Below are positions 1 to 5,192 of a stretch of 5,192 nucleotides of DNA, in pieces. Position 1 is the stretch's first letter; each line of letters begins with the position of its first letter. The notes beneath the pieces were generated by a model. That model was given only the letters and a program-made list of their open reading frames with translations. It had not been told where the DNA came from and ran no database searches. A program made the position numbers and the translations under genes. Source of the stretch: Porphyromonadaceae bacterium (lineage in GTDB: Bacteria; Bacteroidota; Bacteroidia; Bacteroidales; CAMTPD01); the NCBI GenBank assembly GCA_003447595.1, contig DLYT01000067.1:15781-20972 (forward strand), given 5' to 3'.

Positions 1-1437
1 TGGAACTTTGAGGCTGTACGTGATAATCAAAAGCAAGTTTGGAACGAGCTCTTTAATCGTGTAAAGATTGCTTCTGACGACCAAAATGAGAAAACTCGCT
101 TCTATTCAAATATGTACAGAGCATTGTGTAGCCGCAATATCTGGAGCGACGTAAACGGAGAATGGATCGATGCCGAAGAGAAGTTGCAGCGTTTCGACGA
201 TCCCAAGCGAGTGGCATTGGGTTGTGATGCGTTTTGGAATACGTTCTGGAACCTGAATCAATTCTGGAACCTGGTTACGCCCGAGTGGTCGTCAAATTGG
301 GTTCATTCACAACTTGCCATGTACGATGCTAATGGATGGTTGGCCAAAGGACCTGCAGGTATGGAGTATATTCCGGTAATGGTAGCAGAACATGAAATAC
401 CATTGGTGGTTGCGGCTTATCAGATGGGTATTCGAGATTTCGATACGTCAAAAGCTTTTGAAGCGGTAAAGAAAATGCAGACAGTGCCAGGTTGTCGTTT
501 CGAAGGTGGTTATGCGGGAAATAGAGATTTGGCAACTTATCTACAGCATCAATATGTGCCTGCGGATGAAGGTCGATTCTCTAACTCAATGGAGTACTTC
601 TATGATGATTGGTGTGTGGGACAATTTGCTAAGTCATTGAATAAACAAGATGAATACAAAACATTCAATGATCGAGGTTACTGGTGGAAACACGCTATTG
701 AACCCGACTCTGGTTATGCGCACTTGCGTAATGCTGATGGACAGTTTGTAAAAGACTTTGATCCGTTCCGCTCCGGGGCTAATCATCATTATGTGGAAGG
801 CAATGCTTGGCAACTTACTTATTTTGTTCCGCAAGACGTTCCTGCTTTGGCGAAGATGATCGGAAAGCAACGCTTTATCGATCGTTTGCAATGGGGGTTT
901 GAAGCGAGTGAACCATGGCGATACAATGCGCCCAACGATCAATACTGGGATTTCCCTGTTGTACAAGGCAATCAGCAATCGATGCACTTTGCGTTCTTAT
1001 TCAACTGGGTGGGCGAACCTTGGAATACGCAACGATGGAGTCGTTCGATTATCGACCGATATTATGGAAGCGGCATTGCCAATGCTTACTTGGGCGATGA
1101 AGACCAAGGACAAATGAGTGCTTGGTTTGTAATGGCTGCGATCGGATTGTTTCAAACAGATGGTGGAGCATCAGCTCAGCCGGTTTATGAAATCGCAAGT
1201 CCGCTTTACGAAAAAGTAGAGATCGACTTGGGTGAGCGTTATGGCAGAGGTAAAACCTTTACAATTGAAGCAAAGAATGCTTCACGCAAGAATAAATACG
1301 TGCAAAAAGCTTGGCTCAACGGAAAAGAATTAACTTCATTCCGTTTCCCGGCATCCGAACTCCTCAAAGGAGGCTCGTTGGTGTTGGAAATGAGTGATAA
1401 GCCAAACTACTCGTGGGGAGTAGAACGCGGACATTAA
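1..1437 (+). CDS. GH92 family alpha-mannosidase, 3' part (5' end outside window)
   Basis: The reading frame is open from base 1, so the ATG at 112 is an internal Met and not the start. In total 478 codons are visible. They align end to end with residues 293-772 of the next gene, so about 290 residues (signal peptide and N-terminal beta-sandwich domain) lie upstream of the window. The visible part is the catalytic (alpha/alpha)6 domain with its C-terminal beta-rich end. Using visible-codon numbering, the putative general acid is Glu266 in VEGNAWQ, and the base motif is Asp366/Asp368 in GDEDQGQMSAWFV. The pair corresponds in type and spacing to Glu533 and Asp642/Asp644 known from Bacteroides thetaiotaomicron BT3990. 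GH92 enzymes are Ca2+-dependent, inverting exo-alpha-mannosidases. Unusual points are AFWNTFW (codons 77-83) in place of the common WDT(F/Y)R, and GNQQSMHF (codons 323-330) in place of GNEPSHH. The family call is firm; linkage and exact substrate are unknown. Confidence 0.93.
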   Translation, partial: WNFEAVRDNQKQVWNELFNRVKIASDDQNEKTRFYSNMYRALCSRNIWSDVNGEWIDAEEKLQRFDDPKRVALGCDAFWNTFWNLNQFWNLVTPEWSSNWVHSQLAMYDANGWLAKGPAGMEYIPVMVAEHEIPLVVAAYQMGIRDFDTSKAFEAVKKMQTVPGCRFEGGYAGNRDLATYLQHQYVPADEGRFSNSMEYFYDDWCVGQFAKSLNKQDEYKTFNDRGYWWKHAIEPDSGYAHLRNADGQFVKDFDPFRSGANHHYVEGNAWQLTYFVPQDVPALAKMIGKQRFIDRLQWGFEASEPWRYNAPNDQYWDFPVVQGNQQSMHFAFLFNWVGEPWNTQRWSRSIIDRYYGSGIANAYLGDEDQGQMSAWFVMAAIGLFQTDGGASAQPVYEIASPLYEKVEIDLGERYGRGKTFTIEAKNASRKNKYVQKAWLNGKELTSFRFPASELLKGGSLVLEMSDKPNYSWGVERGH

Positions 1438-1461
1438 ATCAAAATACCTTTTTTTAATATC

Positions 1462-1530
1462 ATGAAGAACATTAAAAAGAAAGCCGGACTACTTCTTTTC
1501 TCTCTCGGCTTGTGTGCGACAATAGGTGCA
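1462..1530 (+). other. Signal peptide (probable signal peptidase I type)
   Basis: Residues 1-23 of the second GH92 protein show a basic start (MKNIKKK), a hydrophobic core (about residues 8-21) and a small-residue site TIGA|QT, which places cleavage after Ala23. Gln at +1 is common in exported Bacteroidota proteins. Cys18 follows Leu-Gly-Leu, so position -1 is Leu instead of Gly/Ala/Ser. A lipobox is therefore unlikely, and the enzyme is more probably periplasmic or released than lipid-anchored. Confidence 0.75.
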
Positions 1531-3780
1531 CAAACAAAACAGCCGGTCGATTATGTCGACTGTTTTGTGGGTACCTCCAATTCGCGATGGATGCTTGGAC
1601 CTTATGCGCAAGTTCCTTTTGGAATGGTGCAACTAGGACCCGATAACCAAGGCGATCGATGGATGGGTGGCTATGAGTATGCGATCAACTCGGTCTCGGG
1701 ATTCAGTCATCTCCATGCATGGACGATGGGTGGATTACGAATGATGCCTACAACGGCCGACCTTGCACTTTCTAATCCGGGAGTTGATTCTCCTTATAAA
1801 GGCGCAAATGCCGGATATCATTCACGTATCTTGAAAGATACGGAAGTTGCACGTCCCGGTTATTATGCCGTAGAGCTGTATGATCATAATGTGAAGGCGG
1901 AGATTACAACCACGACGCATTGCGGTTTTCAGCGTTATACCTTTCCGAAGGCCAAAGAGAGTCGAGTGTTGATCGATCTGCTTTTCCCTACCGAATGGGA
2001 CTATGGTTTTAAAGTACAAGACGCGGTAATCACGAAAGTAAGCAACAATGAGATTGAAGGCTATGCAGCTTGTCGATCGGGAAATTGGAGTTCGTGGAAC
2101 GACTATACGCTCTTCTTTGTTGTCCGATTTGATAAGCCATTTAATCAGTTTTACGGTATTCGAAACGGAAACCAAGTTGATAACGTAACCGAGATATCAG
2201 GTAGTGGAAGCCTTGGAGCCTATGTCGTGTATGATAATACGGCAAAGGGAGATGTGGTGCAAGTGCAAACCGGTTTGTCGCTGGTGGATATAGACGGTGC
2301 TCGTAAGAATATGAAAGCAGAGCTTGATCCGCTAAATTGGAACTTCGAAGCTTGTGCAGAGAATGCGTCTGCGCAATGGAATAATTTACTTTCAACGATT
2401 CAGGTAGAAGATAGCAACGAAAAGAATATAGGTAAATTCTATACGAACTTGTATCGAGCGTTTTGCGGAAAGCAAACTTGGAGCGATGTCGATGGTCGTT
2501 ATCGCGATGCATGCGAAGTGGTACGTACAGCGCCCGAAGGTAAAGCAATGTATGGAGGTGATGCTTTTTGGAACTCATATTGGAATCTCAACGGACTTTG
2601 GTCTCTGATTACTCCCGAAATAATCGACAATTGGGTAACTACGCAACTCGAAATGTTTAAGCATACCGGATGGACGTCGAAAGGGCCTGCCGGACTCGAA
2701 TATTCGGATATCATGGAAGGATCGCATGAGCTTGCACTCATGGTTGCTGCTTATCAAAAAGGGATCAGAAAAGACGGCAAAGAAATATACGATGCAGTCT
2801 ATAAGATGGCTACCACGCCGGGAGCATCTCATCCTTGCGGAGGCGGAGTAGGGCAGCACAACTTGCAATATTACGATCGTTTTGGCTATATGCCTTCAGA
2901 GATCGGAGTGGTTTCAAAAACACTCGACTATGCTTACGATGATTATTGTGCGGGTCGCATGGCTGAAGCAATGGGTAAGAAAAAGGAAGCTTCTCTTTTA
3001 TTGAAGCGTTCGCAAAATTACCGCAACGTTTTCCATCCCGATGTTAAGTATGTGGTGCGTCGTGATTCGACCGGAAAGTGGGACGAAAACTTTGATCGCT
3101 TTTCAAATAAAGGTTTTATCGAAGGAAACTCTTGGCAATATTCATGGTATGTGCCGCATGATACGTATGGATTAATAGAGGTGCTTGGTGGTAGTGATGC
3201 CGTGAATGAGCGCATGACCGAAGGATTCGAGAAGTCGCGCGAGCATAACTTTGCGGCGCATGTCTTTGATCGTACCATGGGGCAATCAGCAGAATTTTAT
3301 ATCAATCAAGGCAATGAAGTGAATATGAGTTCGCCGTTTATTTTCAACTATACAGGCAAACCTTGGCTATGTCAGCAATACAGTCGCGAAGTACTCGATC
3401 GTTTTTACGGAGACTCTCCCTATCATGGATGGGAAGGGGATGAAGACGAAGGGCAAATGAGTGGATGGTTTGTAATGACGTCACTTGGCCTTTTCGAAAT
3501 GAACGGAGGGGTTGATGCTGATCCGAAAATGGAAATTACGGCACCTTTATTTGAGAAAACCGTAATCAGACTGAACCCTGTTTACTATCCGGGTAAAACA
3601 ATCGTGATTGAAGCTCCTGGTAATTCGGCGGAGAACTGCTTTATTCAGTCTGCCGAATGGAATGGCAAACCGCTCAAAGAGCCTCGCATTTCTTTCAATG
3701 AAATGAAAAAAGGCGGAACCCTTACGCTGAAGATGGGAGATAAACCCAATATGCAGCTTTGGGCAAAACAAAAAAAGTAA
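1462..3780 (+). CDS. Secreted GH92 family alpha-mannosidase, complete
   Basis: This 772-aa protein has a usual GH92 length. Residues 1-23 form an export signal. The N-terminal beta-sandwich domain spans roughly 28-285, with YVDCFVGT near 30, VPFGMVQLGPDN near 52-63 and GFSHLHAW at 80-87. The (alpha/alpha)6 catalytic domain spans roughly 293-760. Glu554 in EGNSWQYSWYVPHD is the putative general acid. Asp660 and Asp662 in GDEDEGQMSGWFV match the catalytic base motif of BT3990, with 106 residues between acid and first Asp against 109 there. Family members are Ca2+-dependent inverting exo-alpha-mannosidases that trim mannans or high-mannose N-glycans outside the cytoplasm. It is a clear but old paralogue of the preceding gene: roughly half the residues match by eye in the conserved blocks. 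Deviations from the usual signatures (AFWNSYW at 368-374, GNEVNMSS at 617-624) leave its specificity open. The ATG is chosen because the signal peptide starts directly there. No Shine-Dalgarno is visible in the 24-base, A/T-rich gap from the previous gene, which suggests co-transcription. Confidence 0.95.
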   Translation: MKNIKKKAGLLLFSLGLCATIGAQTKQPVDYVDCFVGTSNSRWMLGPYAQVPFGMVQLGPDNQGDRWMGGYEYAINSVSGFSHLHAWTMGGLRMMPTTADLALSNPGVDSPYKGANAGYHSRILKDTEVARPGYYAVELYDHNVKAEITTTTHCGFQRYTFPKAKESRVLIDLLFPTEWDYGFKVQDAVITKVSNNEIEGYAACRSGNWSSWNDYTLFFVVRFDKPFNQFYGIRNGNQVDNVTEISGSGSLGAYVVYDNTAKGDVVQVQTGLSLVDIDGARKNMKAELDPLNWNFEACAENASAQWNNLLSTIQVEDSNEKNIGKFYTNLYRAFCGKQTWSDVDGRYRDACEVVRTAPEGKAMYGGDAFWNSYWNLNGLWSLITPEIIDNWVTTQLEMFKHTGWTSKGPAGLEYSDIMEGSHELALMVAAYQKGIRKDGKEIYDAVYKMATTPGASHPCGGGVGQHNLQYYDRFGYMPSEIGVVSKTLDYAYDDYCAGRMAEAMGKKKEASLLLKRSQNYRNVFHPDVKYVVRRDSTGKWDENFDRFSNKGFIEGNSWQYSWYVPHDTYGLIEVLGGSDAVNERMTEGFEKSREHNFAAHVFDRTMGQSAEFYINQGNEVNMSSPFIFNYTGKPWLCQQYSREVLDRFYGDSPYHGWEGDEDEGQMSGWFVMTSLGLFEMNGGVDADPKMEITAPLFEKTVIRLNPVYYPGKTIVIEAPGNSAENCFIQSAEWNGKPLKEPRISFNEMKKGGTLTLKMGDKPNMQLWAKQKK

Positions 3781-3808
3781 TCGATAGTCAAACATAGAAT
3801 CGATCCAT

Positions 3809-4972
3809 ATGACAAAAACAGAAAAAGAACAAGCTCTGCCCATGCGCATCTTGTTTCCTATATTATTTGGCTTCTTTGTAATGGGATTTGTCGACGTTGT
3901 TGGCATTTCTACCAATTATGTAAAAGTCGACTTTAACTTGAGCGATACATTCGCCAACTTGCTTCCGATGATGGTATTCGTTTGGTTTGCGTTGTTTTCT
4001 GTGCCAACAGGCGTACTGATGGATAAGATCGGCAAAAACCGAACGGTGCAGATTGCTTTCGGATTCACAGTATTAGCAATGTTGATTCCCTTGGTTTGGT
4101 ATAGCTTTGCAACCATGTTGGTAGCGTTTGCATTCTTAGGCATTGGAAATGCCATGTTGCAAGTGGCATTAAATCCATTGGTGGCACAAGTAGTTTCTCC
4201 AACCAAGCTTACCGGAACACTTTCTCTAGGGCAATTTATGAAAGCTGTTTCTTCGTTTCTCGGACCTATCTTGGCTGCGGTTGCGGCCGGTACATGGGGC
4301 GATTGGAAACTGATCTTCCCGATTTATTTGGTAACAACGTTGATTGCTTCCGCATGGTTGTGGTTTTCTGTGCCTAAAGATGGTGGTGAAGAGTCGGGGA
4401 GGGCATCTTTTGCTTCTACATTGGCATTATTCAAAGATGCCTATATTTTCAAGCTGTTCTTAGGTATTCTTTTTATTGTAGGGGTAGATGTGGGCTTGAA
4501 TACATCCATTCCTAAACTGTTGATGGCAAATGCCGGATTATCACTCGCTGATGCCGGATTAGGAACAAGCCTTTATTTCGCGGCACGTACCATAGGAACT
4601 TTTGCAGGATCATTCTTACTTATGAAACTTTCTTCGGCGCGATTCTTTAAATACAGCATTGTTTTGGCAATCGCATCCTTTGTAATCATGTTGTTTGTGG
4701 ACGATCTAATGGTTTTGTTTGCAATGATTGTTTTGGTAGGATTGGCGTGTGCAAACATATTCTCAATCATCTTCTCGTTTGCCTTGCAATACAAACCGGA
4801 AGCGGAAAACTCTATATCCGCACTGATGATTATGGGTGTGTCCGGAGGTGCATTGATATTGCCATTGATGGGAGTCTTGGCCGATTGGAAAGGTCAAATT
4901 GCCGGGCTGGCTCTATTGTTGGTGTGTCTTTTTTACCTAGCTTGGCTAGCTTTTACAGCAAAGAATAAATAA
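3809..4972 (+). CDS. MFS sugar permease, FHS (fucose/glucose/galactose:H+ symporter) type
   Basis: This 387-aa polytopic inner-membrane protein has about 12 hydrophobic segments in two halves, joined by a short polar linker near residues 189-200 (PKDGGEESGR). An MFS motif A-like loop, GVLMDKIGKNR, lies at 68-78 after TM2. Features that resemble the FHS family are LQVALNP at 117-123 (compare LQVAANP/LETAANP), FLGPILAA at 150-157, and a late NIFSIIFSFAL...GGALILPLMGVLAD region at 316-359. Asp29 in TM1 (GFVDVVG) and Gln118 sit where FucP has functional acidic residues Asp46 and Glu135; this mapping is by eye. FHS members import monosaccharides with H+ (some with Na+). Because it follows two alpha-mannosidase genes by 28 bases, mannose is the most likely cargo, but this is inference from context. 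The ATG at 3809 is preferred over Met12 (3842) because it gives the short polar N-terminus usual before TM1 and fits the operon spacing. No Shine-Dalgarno is evident. At 387 residues it is somewhat short for FHS proteins (usually a little over 400), yet both halves appear intact. Confidence 0.88.
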   Translation: MTKTEKEQALPMRILFPILFGFFVMGFVDVVGISTNYVKVDFNLSDTFANLLPMMVFVWFALFSVPTGVLMDKIGKNRTVQIAFGFTVLAMLIPLVWYSFATMLVAFAFLGIGNAMLQVALNPLVAQVVSPTKLTGTLSLGQFMKAVSSFLGPILAAVAAGTWGDWKLIFPIYLVTTLIASAWLWFSVPKDGGEESGRASFASTLALFKDAYIFKLFLGILFIVGVDVGLNTSIPKLLMANAGLSLADAGLGTSLYFAARTIGTFAGSFLLMKLSSARFFKYSIVLAIASFVIMLFVDDLMVLFAMIVLVGLACANIFSIIFSFALQYKPEAENSISALMIMGVSGGALILPLMGVLADWKGQIAGLALLLVCLFYLAWLAFTAKNK

Positions 4973-4998
4973 AGCTTGATCACCTAAAGATGTTAATT

Positions 4999-5050
4999 AT
5001 ACGCACGAAGTAGAAAGAAATTCCTTTCACTTCGTGCGTATTTATTATTT
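4999..5050 (+). terminator. Probable intrinsic terminator after the permease gene
   Basis: A perfect 13-bp inverted repeat pairs 4999-5011 (ATACGCACGAAGT) with 5029-5041 (ACTTCGTGCGTAT). The stem continues past a single bulged A (5012) with GAAAG/CTTTC (5013-5017 with 5024-5028), leaving the 6-base loop 5018-5023. The 3' flank TTTATTATTT (5041-5050) is T-rich but interrupted. The hairpin starts 26 bases after the permease stop. The opposite flank would give a U-poor tail on the - strand, so it appears to serve + strand transcription only. An alternative is a 3'-end stabilising hairpin. Confidence 0.8.
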
Positions 5051-5192
5051 GATCTGCAACGATAAGGTATATATACGTTGAGCAGGTGAAAAAGTTGATT
5101 GGTTAAATTGCTTGAAATGAGTGCACTTTAATAAAACTTCAATAAAAGATGAACTTTTTTATGCGTCAACTCTTGCAAGTTTAATATTTTGT
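5051..5192. other. A/T-rich intergenic stretch with no supportable gene
   Basis: After the terminator, 142 bases of A/T-rich sequence run to the window edge. No + strand ORF longer than about 10 codons starts with ATG here. A short inverted repeat, CAACG/CGTTG (5057-5061 with 5076-5080), flanks a TATATATA run, and AAAAG/CTTTT pairs around ATGAA further on; both are too weak to name. On the - strand, one frame is open from the window edge for 20 codons to a TAA, so the tail of a convergent gene is possible but unproven. Confidence 0.5.

Noticed and set aside
112..114. ATG at 112 as the start of the first gene
   Set aside because: The frame is open back to base 1, and the upstream codons (WNFEAVRDN...) align with residues 293 onward of the second GH92 protein, so this Met is internal.
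2141..2578. 145-codon - strand ORF inside the second GH92 gene
   Set aside because: It lies fully antisense to a conserved coding region, is rich in Arg, His, Tyr and Leu as expected from a shadow frame, and shows no motif.
1..3780. Recent tandem duplication of the GH92 genes
   Set aside because: The proteins differ at about half their positions and no long nucleotide identity is visible, so the copies are old paralogues and not a recent repeat or assembly artefact.
3547..3915. 122-codon - strand ORF spanning the end of the second GH92 gene and the start of the permease gene
   Set aside because: It is the antisense shadow of two well-supported genes, with low-complexity composition and no recognisable domain.
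4747..4968. 73-codon + strand ORF within the permease gene
   Set aside because: It is an out-of-frame overlap with the conserved C-terminal membrane segments of the permease and matches no known family by eye.
5057..5080. Inverted repeat CAACG/CGTTG around TATATATA
   Set aside because: A 5-bp stem with a 14-base A/T-rich loop is expected by chance in such sequence, and no T-run or operator context supports it.
5180..5192. Possible Bacteroidota -7 promoter element (TAnnTTTG-like) at the right edge
   Set aside because: The bases TAATATTTTG give only one base between TA and TTTG, and no convincing -33 TTTG is spaced properly upstream.

Overview
The window looks like part of a glycan-utilisation operon from a member of the Bacteroidota. 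This rests on three things: two tandem family GH92 glycosidases, an Ala|Gln signal-peptidase site typical of the phylum, and genes without recognisable Shine-Dalgarno sequences. The genus cannot be fixed from the sequence alone.

Layout: three genes lie head to tail on the + strand. Bases 1-1437 are the 3' part of a GH92 alpha-mannosidase gene whose 5' end lies before the window. After 24 bases comes a complete second GH92 gene (1462-3780, 772 aa) with an N-terminal export signal. After 28 more bases comes a 387-aa major facilitator superfamily sugar permease of the fucose:H+ symporter (FHS) type (3809-4972). A strong hairpin with a T-rich 3' flank (4999-5050) follows the permease and probably ends the transcript. 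The remaining 142 bases (5051-5192) hold no gene I can support.

Working model (inference): two non-identical, calcium-dependent exo-alpha-mannosidases outside the cytoplasm release mannose from mannan or N-glycan-type substrates, and the permease carries the freed monosaccharide across the inner membrane. Both enzymes keep the putative catalytic acid and base motifs of GH92. Both depart from the family's usual signatures elsewhere: AFWN(T/S)(F/Y)W replaces the common WDT(F/Y)R block, and the usual GNEPSHH block is altered differently in each copy. They therefore look like an atypical GH92 clade whose linkage specificity should not be assumed. Nothing in the window requires a wholly new kind of system; the unusual GH92 pair is its most interesting content.
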